64,000 bases of DNA from Moraxellaceae bacterium (GTDB taxonomy: Bacteria; Pseudomonadota; Gammaproteobacteria; Pseudomonadales; Moraxellaceae). The position numbers and the translations under genes are program-made. The number at the start of each line of letters is the position of its first letter. Within the stretch, counting starts at the first letter, position 1. Below the pieces are notes generated by a model. That model did no database searches. It was given only the letters and a program-made list of their open reading frames with translations, and was not told where the DNA came from. Below are positions 31,762-40,511 of this stretch, piece by piece. The DNA is taken from positions 124,001 to 188,000 of the forward strand of contig JAQZBP010000005.1 of assembly GCA_029237815.1 (NCBI GenBank), written 5' to 3'.

Positions 31762-33465
31762 TCAGGGGGTTTCGGCGGCGCTTTCCTGACGCATCTTCTT
31801 CAGCACGTGCCGCGTCATGGTGTGGGCCAGCTCGTACTCGCCGAGGAAGACGCCGTCGACCCCTTCCTTCTCCATCAGCGCCGCTTCGGTCTCGCTGTGC
31901 GTGCGCACCAGGATGTGCACGCCCGGATTCAGCATGCGGGCGATCTCGATCATCTTGCGGGCGTGGAAGGCGTCGGGCGTGGCAATCACGAGCACGCTGG
32001 CCCTCGCCACATGCGCCTGGATCAGCACGGTGGGGTCCGAAGCTTCGCCGGCCACCGCGTGCACGCCCTCGCCGCGCAGCCGCTCGACGAGCTCGCGGTT
32101 CTGCTCGGCCACCACGAAGCGGATGCCGTTGCGCTGCAGCGTCTCGCCGATGCGCCGGCCGACGCGGCCGTAGCCCACCAGCGTCACATGGCCGGTGAGC
32201 AGGTCCGCGTCCACGGTGTCGGGCAGCACCGCCAGCGGATCGCTGGGCAGCTCCAGCCGACGCGCCAGCGGGCTGTTCTCGCGCAGCCAGGCCTGCGCCG
32301 GCTCGATCAGCCGGAACAGCGCCGGGTTGAGCGCGATGGAAATGATGGCGCCGGCCAGCAGCAGGCTTTGTCCCGCCTCCGGCAGCAGGCCGAGGGACAG
32401 GCCGAGACCGGCGAGGATGAAGGAGAACTCGCCGATCTGCGCCAGGCTCGCTGACACCGTGAACGCCGTATTCAGCGGATAGCGGAAGGCCAGCACGATC
32501 AGGAAGGCCGCCACCGACTTGCCGAACATGATGATGACGGCCACGGCCAATACCTGCAGTGGCGCCTCGCGGAGGATGGCCGGGTCGAAGAGCATGCCCA
32601 CCGACACGAAGAACAGCACCGAGAAGGCGTCCTTCAGCGGCAGCGAATCCTCGGCGGCGCGATGGCTGAGCGGCGACTCGCGCATCACCATGCCGGCGAA
32701 GAAGGCGCCCAGCGCGAACGAGACGCCAAAAAGCTTGGTCGCGCCATAGGCGATGCCCACCGCGGCGGCGATCACCGCCAGCGTGAAGAGCTCGCGCGAG
32801 CCCGCCTTTGCCACCTGCCAGAGCAGCCAGGGGAAAAGGCGCTTGCCCAGCAGCAGCATGAACGCGACGAAGGCGGCGACCTTGCCCAGCGTGACGGCCA
32901 GCGTCATGCCGAGCTCGCCGCCGCCGCTGTCAGTGCCGCCCAGCCAGCCCGACAGCGCTGGCAGCAGCACCAGCGCCAGCACCATGACGAGGTCCTCCAC
33001 CACCAGCCAGCCGACGGCGATGCGACCGTTCAGCGACTGCAGCGTGCCCTGCTGCTCCAGCGCCTTGAGCAGCACGACGGTACTGGCCACCGACAGCGCA
33101 AGGCCGAACACGAATCCCTGCCCCGCCGGCCAGCCCCAGAGCGCGCTAACCCCCATGCCGAGCAGCGTCGCCACGGCGATCTGGCCGATGGCGCCCGGCA
33201 TGGCGATACGGCGCACGCTCCACAGGTCGTCCAGCGAGAAGTGCAGGCCGACGCCGAACATCATCAGCATCACGCCGATCTCCGCCAGCTGCTGGGCCAG
33301 GCCGATGTCGCCGGCGAAGCCCGGCGTGGCCGGGCTGATGGCAATGCCGGCGAGCAGGTAGCCCACCAGCGGCGGCAGCTTCAGGCGCGCCACCGCCAGC
33401 CCGAAGATCAGGGCGAGGCCGAGGCTGGCGGCGATGGTGGTGATCAGGTTCAGGTTGTGCGGCAT
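31762..33465 (-). CDS. ybaL: CPA2 family cation:proton antiporter, YbaL/Kef type
   Basis: A 567-residue protein with about 12 membrane helices of the monovalent cation:proton antiporter-2 family, followed by a cytoplasmic Rossmann RCK/TrkA-N domain (VTLVGYGRVGRRIGETLQ, from about residue 415). PLVGYLLAGIAISP, FGVGLHFSLDDL and GWLVVEDLVMVLALVLLP are family landmarks. The last residues form a short charged tail. It probably exports potassium under control of a nucleotide or thiol ligand, but YbaL itself is poorly characterised. The ATG at 33465 begins MPHNLNLITTIAASLGL, which matches YbaL. It is a single gene with a 250-base gap on its 3' side in which I see nothing. Confidence 0.92.
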   Translation of the reverse strand: MPHNLNLITTIAASLGLALIFGLAVARLKLPPLVGYLLAGIAISPATPGFAGDIGLAQQLAEIGVMLMMFGVGLHFSLDDLWSVRRIAMPGAIGQIAVATLLGMGVSALWGWPAGQGFVFGLALSVASTVVLLKALEQQGTLQSLNGRIAVGWLVVEDLVMVLALVLLPALSGWLGGTDSGGGELGMTLAVTLGKVAAFVAFMLLLGKRLFPWLLWQVAKAGSRELFTLAVIAAAVGIAYGATKLFGVSFALGAFFAGMVMRESPLSHRAAEDSLPLKDAFSVLFFVSVGMLFDPAILREAPLQVLAVAVIIMFGKSVAAFLIVLAFRYPLNTAFTVSASLAQIGEFSFILAGLGLSLGLLPEAGQSLLLAGAIISIALNPALFRLIEPAQAWLRENSPLARRLELPSDPLAVLPDTVDADLLTGHVTLVGYGRVGRRIGETLQRNGIRFVVAEQNRELVERLRGEGVHAVAGEASDPTVLIQAHVARASVLVIATPDAFHARKMIEIARMLNPGVHILVRTHSETEAALMEKEGVDGVFLGEYELAHTMTRHVLKKMRQESAAETP

Positions 33466-33649
33466 GGTGGCTTCCGGTGCCGTGGCGCAGGGCCCCGCGG
33501 AGGCGGGCAGGTGGCCGGTCGGGTGATGGCCGGAGAGTGTAGCGACCGGGAGTGCCTGACTGAACCGGACATTGCCGCGTGTGTGCACGGGCCCTCGTAA
33601 AAGCCTGTCTACGCGCGGGCGGCTGTCACGGTGTCGTACGCGTCGTCGT

Positions 33650-34870
33650 TCAGGACTCGGGGTCGATCTCCGGCGGACGGCGGAAGCAGCGCCAGGCGTT
33701 GTAATGTTCCCAGGCGGCCAGCAGGAACAGCACCAGCGTGCCGGCACCGGCCAGTAGCAGCGGAGTCAGCTGCGCCACGAGCGGCACGAGGCCGAGAAGG
33801 GCCCCCAGCGCCACCACATGCGCCGCCGGCAGCCGCCCGGCGACGGCCCACTTGAAGAGCATTATGCCGAGCAGGTAAAGCGCATTCCCGCCGAGGATGG
33901 TGACGGTCGCCCGGATATCGGTGTGGCCGAGGGGATGTTCCAGCACGGCCTCGTCCGCCACTGCGCAGACGATGATGCCGGCCACGATGGGCAGGTGCAG
34001 GTAGGTGTAGGCCAGCCGCGCCAGCCGGCCGGGATTGCGTGCTTGCGCCAGGCGCCGGCTGCCGTGCGCGGCGCCTACGTCGAAGTACAGCCACCACATG
34101 ATCACGGTCGACACGAAGGCGACCGTGAGGGCGGCCACCGACGTCGCGCTCCAGTCGCCCTCGCTGAAGTGGGCGCCGGTGACGAGCACGGATTCGCCCA
34201 GCGCGATGATGATGAACAGCCCGCAGCGCTCGGCCATGTGCTCGCCTTCCACGTTCCAGACCCGGGTGCTGGAGCGGCCGAGGCGCGGTACCCAGAAGCC
34301 CGTCGACGGCGAGAGATATTCGATGAGCAGGGCAGCGCCCCAGTACAGCATTCGCGCCGTCGGATCCTGCTGCAGCGCGCCATTGATCCAGAGCAGGGCG
34401 GCCAGTGCCAGCCAGGCGAGCATGCGCTGGAAGTTGCGCGACAGCTCCTCGTGGTGCGCGTGCAGCGCCCAGATCGCGAACAGTGTGCGACCCACCTGCA
34501 TGCCGACGTAGGCGAGTGCGAACACGAGGCCGAGCGAACCGAAGGCATGGGGCAGCGACGACGACAGCAGCAGCCCGAGGAACATCAGCGCGAGCAGCAT
34601 GAGCCGCACCGGCACCTGTTCCGGGTCCAGCCAGTTGCTGACCCAGGTCGTGAAGATCCACACCCACCATACGGCGAGCAGCAGGATCAGCGTCTGCAGC
34701 GCGACGAGGGCGCTGAAATGGTCGAGCAGGAAGTGCGAGAGCTGCGTGGTGGCGAAGACAAAGACGAGATCGAAGAAGAGCTCGATGAAGGTGACCTTGT
34801 TGTGCGCGTCCGGCCGGTCTTCCGACAGCCTCAGCAGGCGCGGGTCGCGGTTCAGCAGGGCGCGCCGCAT
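33650..34870 (-). CDS. Low temperature requirement protein A (LtrA) family membrane protein
   Basis: A 406-residue protein with about 11-12 hydrophobic segments. The start KVTFIELFFDLVFVFATTQL, the ERCGLFIIIALGESVLVTG segment and the end AWEHYNAWRC mark the LtrA family (named from Listeria growth at low temperature). The biochemical role of the family is unknown. It follows the DUF2784 gene by 6 bases and is surely cotranscribed with it. Confidence 0.88.
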   Translation of the reverse strand: MRRALLNRDPRLLRLSEDRPDAHNKVTFIELFFDLVFVFATTQLSHFLLDHFSALVALQTLILLLAVWWVWIFTTWVSNWLDPEQVPVRLMLLALMFLGLLLSSSLPHAFGSLGLVFALAYVGMQVGRTLFAIWALHAHHEELSRNFQRMLAWLALAALLWINGALQQDPTARMLYWGAALLIEYLSPSTGFWVPRLGRSSTRVWNVEGEHMAERCGLFIIIALGESVLVTGAHFSEGDWSATSVAALTVAFVSTVIMWWLYFDVGAAHGSRRLAQARNPGRLARLAYTYLHLPIVAGIIVCAVADEAVLEHPLGHTDIRATVTILGGNALYLLGIMLFKWAVAGRLPAAHVVALGALLGLVPLVAQLTPLLLAGAGTLVLFLLAAWEHYNAWRCFRRPPEIDPES

Positions 34871-34876
34871 CGGGAT

Positions 34877-35236
34877 TCAGTGGCGGCCGTACAGCCAGAA
34901 GCCGTAGGCGAGCAGGTTGACGAGCAGCAGTGTGGCGCCGAGGGCCATCATCACGCTGTCCGGCAGGCCGTTTGGATAGAGGCGCCCGAACAGGTAGTAC
35001 TCGATGAAGCCGCCCTCGTAGGCCTCGCCGCCGCCGGCCACGCGCAGGCGGTTCTCCAGCGGCGTGAGCGGGCAGGTCCAGCCGATGGCGGCGATGGCGA
35101 CGCCCCAGGTGACCACCGGCAAATGCCACCACATGACGCCGGGCCACCAGTGCAGCAGGAAGCCGCCGAAGGTGGCGAACACGAGGAAGGCGAAGTGCAG
35201 GAACATCACAAGGTCGGCGGCGATCAGGTATGGCAT
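34877..35236 (-). CDS. DUF2784 family membrane protein
   Basis: A 119-residue protein with three predicted membrane helices: near the start (LVMFLHFAFLVFATFGGFLL), in the middle (VVTWGVAIAAIGW) and at the end (MMALGATLLLVNLLAYGFWL). The motifs CPLTPLENRLR and FIEYYL are characteristic of DUF2784. The function is unknown. The ATG at 35236 removes a non-conserved upstream extension. It is the first gene of a two-gene unit with ltrA, inserted between lipB and ybaL. Confidence 0.85.
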   Translation of the reverse strand: MPYLIAADLVMFLHFAFLVFATFGGFLLHWWPGVMWWHLPVVTWGVAIAAIGWTCPLTPLENRLRVAGGGEAYEGGFIEYYLFGRLYPNGLPDSVMMALGATLLLVNLLAYGFWLYGRH

Positions 35237-35393
35237 GGCAGGGCTCGTGGCAGTGCTGAAGCCGCAGGGCGGCCGGCACGGTTCTTCTTGCACGGCAGGG
35301 CCGTGTGCGTCGGCCCGTGCTCCCTGCGCCGGCCCGGCAATTCCTTTCTTCGAGCTTAGCTGCCCGCGCGCAATTGCGGCGGGCGTTCCGCTG

Positions 35394-36008
35394 CTAGCGG
35401 TAGAGGCGGCGCTCGAGTGCGCTCGCCACCTGGCGGCCGATTGCCTCCAGCGTCGGCGTATCGGCCGCCAGGAAATCCTTCACTTGTGTCATGACGAGCC
35501 CGGCATGGCCGCAGGGGTTGATGCGTGCGAAGGGCGCGAGGTCCATGTCCACGTTCAGCGAAAAGCCGTGGTAGGCACAGCCCTTGCGGATACGCAGGCC
35601 GAGCGAGGCGATCTTGCGGCCGTCCACATAAACCCCGTGGGCGTCGCGATTGGCGATCGCGGGAATGCCGAGCGTGTGCAGCGCCTCGACCAAGGCATCC
35701 TCGACCGTCTCCACGAAGGCCCGCGGCCCGAGATCGAGGCGCCTGAGGTCGATCAGGCAGTAGCCGGTGAGCTGGCCCGGGCCATGGTAGGTCACCTGGC
35801 CGCCGCGGTCGGTCTGCACCAGCGGGATGTCGCCGGCGTCGAGCACGTGTTCCTTTTTCCCGGCCTGGCCCAGGGTGAACACGGGCGGATGCTCGAGCAG
35901 CCAGAGTTCGTCCGGGGTGTCGGCCGTGCGCGCGTCAGTGAAGGCGCGCATGGCCTCCCAGGCGGTGGCGTAGTCGACGAGACCGAGGGGGCGGATCAGG
36001 AGAGTCAT
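35394..36008 (-). CDS. lipB: Octanoyltransferase LipB
   Basis: Transfers octanoate from acyl carrier protein to lipoate-dependent enzymes, the step before LipA. It has 204 residues. The signature [20 protein letters not shown], the lysine segment [19 protein letters not shown] and the catalytic cysteine in INPCGHAGL are all present. It sits upstream of the ltrA unit on the same strand with a 157-base gap. In pseudomonads lipB follows ybeD directly. Here a 537-residue lipoprotein gene separates them. Confidence 0.96.
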   Translation of the reverse strand: MTLLIRPLGLVDYATAWEAMRAFTDARTADTPDELWLLEHPPVFTLGQAGKKEHVLDAGDIPLVQTDRGGQVTYHGPGQLTGYCLIDLRRLDLGPRAFVETVEDALVEALHTLGIPAIANRDAHGVYVDGRKIASLGLRIRKGCAYHGFSLNVDMDLAPFARINPCGHAGLVMTQVKDFLAADTPTLEAIGRQVASALERRLYR

Positions 36009-36033
36009 GGCCCGATGGTAGCGGAGCGAGCAT

Positions 36034-36061
36034 AAAAAAGCCGGCGCAAATGCGCCGGCTT
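36034..36061 (-). terminator. Intrinsic terminator after the 36084-37697 lipoprotein gene
   Basis: AGCCGGCGCA and TGCGCCGGCT arms with a 2-base loop. On the minus strand the stem is followed by six T. It separates lipB from the large lipoprotein gene, so lipB needs its own promoter. Confidence 0.88.
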
Positions 36062-36083
36062 TCGAGATCGTTCAGTCGCTGGA

Positions 36084-37697
36084 TCAGGGCAGCGGCACGA
36101 TGAACACGGGCGGAATGAAAGGCGGCACCGACGTGTCGCCGAGGCGGAAGTTGCCGCTCACGAAGACGCTGTCGCCCAGGTTCACGGCCTGGCCGGTCTT
36201 GAAGAACCGGGCCTGGAAGCTGCCTTCCATCGCGCCGTAGTAGAGGCCGGTGCTGTAGGTGCGGCCCTGGGTGATGGTGATGCTGCAGGTGAAGCCGGTC
36301 ACGCCGCTGGTGTCCATGGTGCTGAAACCGTCGCCGCCGACCAAGCCGAACTCGATGTTGCGTCCGAGTGCCGCGCCGAAGGCGGCGCCGCAGTCGTAGG
36401 TGCCGGGCGTGTTGGGCAGGTTCCTCAGCGAGAAGCTGTCGCTAGGCGTGTCGCTTGCGATATAGGCCGTGAAGCTGCTGGAGGTCACGTCTTCAAAGGC
36501 AAAGGGCCCTGCCCAGTAGCGGATCTGGCCGCTCTGCTCGGTACCGTTGATCACTCCGTTGACGGCGAAGCGCACGCCGAACTGCCCACCTTCCAGCGGA
36601 GTCGCCGGCAGGCCCTCGCTGCTGCCGCCGGTGCCGCTGCTGGTGGTATGGGTCAGCGTGCCGTTCACCGTCATATCCGGGAGGGTGCCGCTGAGATCGC
36701 TCAGCACGGCATTGGTGAAGGTCACCTCCAGCCCGCCCGAGATGAAATTGCCGTTGATGCCGCTGCAGGCTGACGCGCCGTTGCAGACGAAGGCATAGGC
36801 GTTGTTCTCGATGATGGCGTTGAGTACCTGCTCGCCACTGAGGGTCAGCTTCACATAGGTGACGCCGTCGTCGCCCGCGGTGGAGGTGAACTGGTAATAA
36901 CCACTCTCACCGGCGCTCGAGGCGCTCTTGGTGAAGCCGCAGAAGGAACTCGGGCTGTTGCCGAAGACCAGCTTGTTGACACCGCTGGTGCATTCGCCCG
37001 CGCCGGTCTCCGGTGCGTCGGGCAAGTTGCCGCTGCCGTCTGCATAAAGCGCCATCAGGCTGTCGAGGTCCGTACCCGCCGCGGCGAGGGCCGCCTTGAG
37101 ATGTTCCAGCAGGTCGTCGTAGGCGTTGCCGCTTTCCGGGGAGAAGGGGCGGGAGAGCGGGTTGAAACTGCCGCCCGGCAGGGTGAAGCCCCGGGCCTGC
37201 AGGTCGGTGACCAGGGTGTCGACCGCGGCGGCAATCGAGGCGGACAGTGTGGCGAGCCCGCTGTCGTCGAGCCCGGCGAAGAACGCGACATCCAGGGTGC
37301 TGCCCCAGGCCTTTGCCAGGGCCAGCGTCGTGAGCGGGGTCAGGTTGGTGGTGATGGTGTCGCCGCTGCCGAGCGTGAAGGAAAACAGCGTCTGCGTGTT
37401 GGCGATGCCCCCGACGGTGCCGTTGGTGACCTGGACGGCGCAAGGCAGGCTGCTCTTGTCCATGGTGACGCTCCACCGGCCCTGCGCGCTGGTGATGTCG
37501 CTGGCCGTGGCGCCACCCTTGCAGGCCAGCGTGACGGTGCCGCCTACTATCGGGGCGCCGGTGGCGGCCGTGCCGCTGATGGTCGATGTGCTGGAGGTGG
37601 CGGCCGTGTTGTTGTCGTCGCTGCAGCCTGCCAACAGTAGAGTGCTGCCGAGCAGCAGTGCGCCGGCGCCGCGGCCGAGCGTTATGATTGTTTTCAT
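36084..37697 (-). CDS. Large lipoprotein of unknown function
   Basis: A 537-residue protein with a clear lipoprotein signal (lipobox LAGC, then SDDNN) and an AGGGGA ribosome site. After a Ser/Thr-rich linker, residues about 40-100 look like a carboxypeptidase-regulatory-like beta sandwich (GTAATGAPIVGGTVTLACKG), followed by a helical part and then long beta-rich, glycine- and serine-rich stretches with several cysteines. It ends with a proline-rich tail, PPFIPPVFIVPLP. I cannot assign a function. Its length, composition and placement between ybeD and lipB with its own terminator suggest a later insertion into a conserved cluster. Confidence 0.72.
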   Translation of the reverse strand: MKTIITLGRGAGALLLGSTLLLAGCSDDNNTAATSSTSTISGTAATGAPIVGGTVTLACKGGATASDITSAQGRWSVTMDKSSLPCAVQVTNGTVGGIANTQTLFSFTLGSGDTITTNLTPLTTLALAKAWGSTLDVAFFAGLDDSGLATLSASIAAAVDTLVTDLQARGFTLPGGSFNPLSRPFSPESGNAYDDLLEHLKAALAAAGTDLDSLMALYADGSGNLPDAPETGAGECTSGVNKLVFGNSPSSFCGFTKSASSAGESGYYQFTSTAGDDGVTYVKLTLSGEQVLNAIIENNAYAFVCNGASACSGINGNFISGGLEVTFTNAVLSDLSGTLPDMTVNGTLTHTTSSGTGGSSEGLPATPLEGGQFGVRFAVNGVINGTEQSGQIRYWAGPFAFEDVTSSSFTAYIASDTPSDSFSLRNLPNTPGTYDCGAAFGAALGRNIEFGLVGGDGFSTMDTSGVTGFTCSITITQGRTYSTGLYYGAMEGSFQARFFKTGQAVNLGDSVFVSGNFRLGDTSVPPFIPPVFIVPLP

Positions 37698-37862
37698 GAG
37701 GTCCCCTGGAAGAAGCGGCGTTCGCCGCATGGCAGCAAGTATGCCTGGGCTTGCAGCCTTGCCTATTCCTCTAGGAGGGGAGGCGCAATGAGTTGCGGCG
37801 CCTGTCACCGGGTGCAGCGGAGGAGTGACGGACTCACCGGCACGGGCGTCGCCGACCGAGGA

Positions 37863-38150
37863 TCAGAGCACCATGCGGATCTGCGCGCAGGCGGCGAAGT
37901 CGGCGTAGAGGCCGTTGATCTGCTCCTTGCGTTCCACATAGACCGTGGCGCTGAGGGAGACGTACCTGCCGGCGCTGGAGGCGCGCTCGGTGATGGTGGC
38001 GGGATCGAAGTCCGGCACATGCCGCAGCAGGATGTTCGCGATGATCTCGCGCATCGGATGCTGCGCCTCGCCCATGATCTTGAGCGGATAGTGCATGGGG
38101 AATTCCCACAGGGCTTCGTTCTGGATGTCGGTGGAGCGAAATTCGGTCAT
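37863..38150 (-). CDS. ybeD: YbeD / DUF493 family protein
   Basis: A 95-residue cytoplasmic protein of the DUF493 family, an ACT-like fold of unknown role. The core EFPMHYPLKIMGEAQ, the VTV-like strand SLSATVYVERKEQINGLYADF and the C-terminal VRMVL-like end (IRMVL) match. In E. coli and Pseudomonas it lies between dacA/dacC and lipB, and it follows dacC here (130-base gap). Confidence 0.92.
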   Translation of the reverse strand: MTEFRSTDIQNEALWEFPMHYPLKIMGEAQHPMREIIANILLRHVPDFDPATITERASSAGRYVSLSATVYVERKEQINGLYADFAACAQIRMVL

Positions 38151-38280
38151 GGCGTCGAACCAGATGCGTCGGATGCCGTGAATATGGAGGCGGGGGCGGG
38201 CAAGTACAAGGCGGGGCGGCGGAAGCGGGAGGCGCTGCTGCCCCGGCCTGTGGCCGGAGCAGCAGCGGTGGTGCGGCGGC

Positions 38281-39426
38281 TCAGATCAGCGAGCTGAAGA
38301 ACATCGTGATGCGGTGCCAGAGGCGCACGAAGAAGCTGGCCTCCTCCACCGGTTCCAGCGCCACGATGGCCTGCGTGGCCACCGGCGCGCCATCCAGGCT
38401 CAGCGTCAGCGTGCCGACGGACTGGCCTTTCTTGAGCGGCGCCTTCACTTCCGGCTGGATCTGCATGCTGGCCTTGAGGCGGCTGGCTTCGCCGCGCGCC
38501 AGTGTCAGCGTCACGTCCTGCAGCAGGCCGACCTTCACCTGCTCGGCCTTGCCGAACCAGACCTTCGGGCTGCCCAGCACGGTGCCGGCGGCATAGGGCT
38601 TCACGTTCTCGAAATTGGCGAAGCCCCAGCTGAAGAGTGCGCGGCTCTGGTCGGCACGGCCCTGCATGCTCTTCGCGCCCATGACCACGGCGATCAGGCG
38701 CATGCCCTGGCGCTTGCTGGAGGAGACGAGGCAGAAGCCGGCTTCTTCCGTGTGGCCGGTCTTGAGGCCGTCCACGCTCGGGTCGGTGTAGAGCAGGGCG
38801 TTGCGGTTGCCTTGCTTGATGCCGTTGTAGGTGAACTCCTTCTCGGCGTAGATCGGGTAGTAGTGCGCGCTGTCGCGCACGATGGCACGCGCCAGGATGG
38901 CCATGTCGTAGGCGGAGGTCTTGTGCGCCGGGTCGGGCAGGCCGGTGGCGTTGACGAAGTGCGTGTCCTTCATGCCGAGGCGGGCGGCCTGCTGGTTCAT
39001 CAGCTCGGCAAAGGCCGGCTCGCTGCCGCCGAGGTGTTCGGCCACCGCCTTGGAGGCGTCATTGCCGGACTGGATGATGATGCCGCGCAGCATGTCGATG
39101 ACGGAGGCCTGGCCGTGCACGGGCAGGTACATGCAGGACTCGGCGCTGGTGCCGCGGCACCAGGCGTGCTCGCTTACGTAGACCGGGTCGGTTTCCTTGA
39201 CGCGGCCCGTGGTGAGGGCCTGCTCGACGATGTAGCTCGTCATCATCTTGGTCAGCGAGGCCGGGGGCAGCTGCTCGTGGGAATTCTTTTCGGCGAGCAC
39301 GCGGCCGGAGTCGAAGTCCACCAGCAGGTAGGCCTTGTTGTCGAGTTCCGGCGCAGCCGGCGGGGCCGCATGGGCCAGCGAGGTCAGCAGAAGAAGCGGG
39401 GCAATTCCTGCGAGAAAGCGGCGCAT
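38281..39426 (-). CDS. dacC: D-alanyl-D-alanine carboxypeptidase (PBP5/6 type)
   Basis: Periplasmic low-molecular-weight penicillin-binding protein that trims the terminal D-Ala from peptidoglycan stem peptides. It has 381 residues with a cleavable signal peptide (ends AHA, about residue 20). The active-site triad is S57-L-T-K60, S120-G-N and K222-T-G. A C-terminal beta domain is followed by an amphipathic membrane anchor (FFVRLWHRITMFFSSLI). The segment AWCRGTSAESCMYL carries two cysteines (C90 and C98) not usual in the E. coli proteins. The ATG at 39426 was preferred over an upstream TTG because it starts a normal signal peptide. Confidence 0.95.
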   Translation of the reverse strand: MRRFLAGIAPLLLLTSLAHAAPPAAPELDNKAYLLVDFDSGRVLAEKNSHEQLPPASLTKMMTSYIVEQALTTGRVKETDPVYVSEHAWCRGTSAESCMYLPVHGQASVIDMLRGIIIQSGNDASKAVAEHLGGSEPAFAELMNQQAARLGMKDTHFVNATGLPDPAHKTSAYDMAILARAIVRDSAHYYPIYAEKEFTYNGIKQGNRNALLYTDPSVDGLKTGHTEEAGFCLVSSSKRQGMRLIAVVMGAKSMQGRADQSRALFSWGFANFENVKPYAAGTVLGSPKVWFGKAEQVKVGLLQDVTLTLARGEASRLKASMQIQPEVKAPLKKGQSVGTLTLSLDGAPVATQAIVALEPVEEASFFVRLWHRITMFFSSLI

Positions 39427-39554
39427 CGGGAAGTCCTGTATCAAAAGGGGAGGTTTCAAGGGCGAAAGAAGGCGCGGATTGTAGCATCGGCCTTTTGGGG
39501 GAGAAGCGCGGCTTTGTCAGGCGATTGTTGCGAAGAAGATGGGCGGCATACCCG

Positions 39555-39583
39555 TAAAAAAGCCGGCCCCGGAGGGCCGGCTC
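39555..39583 (-). terminator. Intrinsic terminator after the TRL gene pair
   Basis: AGCCGGCCC and GGGCCGGCT arms with a 4-base loop. On the minus strand it is followed by six T. It marks the left end of the TRL-nitrate block, next to the dacC promoter region. Confidence 0.88.
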
Positions 39584-39590
39584 CAGGGCC

Positions 39591-39920
39591 TTATTCGCCC
39601 TTCACCACGGTGCAGTACTTGGCGTAGTAGCCGAGCACGCGCGTGGCGGTCTGGTCCACGCTGGCGACACGGGTGATGCCAGCGTTGCGCTTGGCCGTGT
39701 CGATGGAGGCGTCGCCGGTGGCGACCAGGCCGAGGATGTTGCTGGCGCAGGCTTCGCCGCGCTTGGACGGCTCGGCGATGGCAGCGGGGCCGGCATCCAC
39801 GGGCGAGGCGTAGATGGCCAATGCCGCGGGCGCGGGGCCCCGGACATTGGCACAACCCGTCGCCGTGAGCGCCAGGCCGAGCACCGCCAGCGCGCGGGCG
39901 GTCGTCGAAAGGAAGGTCAT
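39591..39920 (-). CDS. TRL-like lipoprotein, second copy
   Basis: A 109-residue predicted lipoprotein (lipobox-like ATGC, about C23). The mature part carries the TRL-family core CASNILGLVATGDASIDTAK and ends YYAKYCTVVKGE, with two cysteines. It is a paralogue of the next gene upstream (39938-40252), sharing the ILGL.ATGDAS.D.AK pattern and the CTVVKG end. The function of TRL proteins is unknown. The family was named from a spirochaete tRNA-associated locus. The ATG at 39920 has a GAGGA ribosome site. The 17-base gap makes cotranscription with the paralogue near certain. Confidence 0.8.
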   Translation of the reverse strand: MTFLSTTARALAVLGLALTATGCANVRGPAPAALAIYASPVDAGPAAIAEPSKRGEACASNILGLVATGDASIDTAKRNAGITRVASVDQTATRVLGYYAKYCTVVKGE

Positions 39921-39937
39921 GATGATGTCCTCTCGGC

Positions 39938-40252
39938 TCAGTTGCCCTTCACGACGGTGCAGAACGTGGCGTACAGGCCCAGGATGGACATGCTGTCGTG
40001 GTCCACGCTGGCCACGGTGCTGATGCCGCCGGCCTTCTTCGCGGCGTCGACGGAGGCATCACCCGTGGCGATCAGGCCGAGGATGTTGGTAGCGCAGGCC
40101 TGGCCCGACTTGGCGGAGGTGGTGCCGGTACCGGTGGTGATGGGGCCCTGGACCTTGGTGTACAGCGCGCCGGTGGTCGGCGAGGCGACGACGGCGCAGC
40201 CGCCGAGGAGGGAGGCGGCAACGGTGGCGATGGCAAGCTGGTGCAATTTCAT
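39938..40252 (-). CDS. TRL-like lipoprotein, first copy
   Basis: A 104-residue predicted lipoprotein (lipobox LGGC). The TRL core is CATNILGLIATGDASVDAAK and the protein ends LYATFCTVVKGN. The ATG at 40252 has an AAGGAG ribosome site. It forms a tandem pair with the next gene, and the two differ mostly in the signal peptide and the linker before the first cysteine. Upstream, 259 bases separate it from the kinase gene on the same strand. That gap contains no other gene that I can support. Confidence 0.8.
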   Translation of the reverse strand: MKLHQLAIATVAASLLGGCAVVASPTTGALYTKVQGPITTGTGTTSAKSGQACATNILGLIATGDASVDAAKKAGGISTVASVDHDSMSILGLYATFCTVVKGN

Positions 40253-40511
40253 ACGAACTCCTTGTTATTTATTTTGTGAATCACCTGTGGCAGGCGGCGC
40301 AACGATACCAGCCGTTTCGGCGCATTGTCATGACGTCCGGGCATTAGCCGGCATCTCTCTCGGGATGTGCGGCGGCGGCTACCCTCGTTTCAGGGTATGC
40401 CGCCGCAACGGGTCGGGTGCACCGGCTTGCGGCGAGGCCCTGGCCACTGGCCAGGCGGTGGGGACTTCCTCGACGGGAAGGCAGGTGCATCCCGTGAGCG
40501 CTGGCCCCTCC

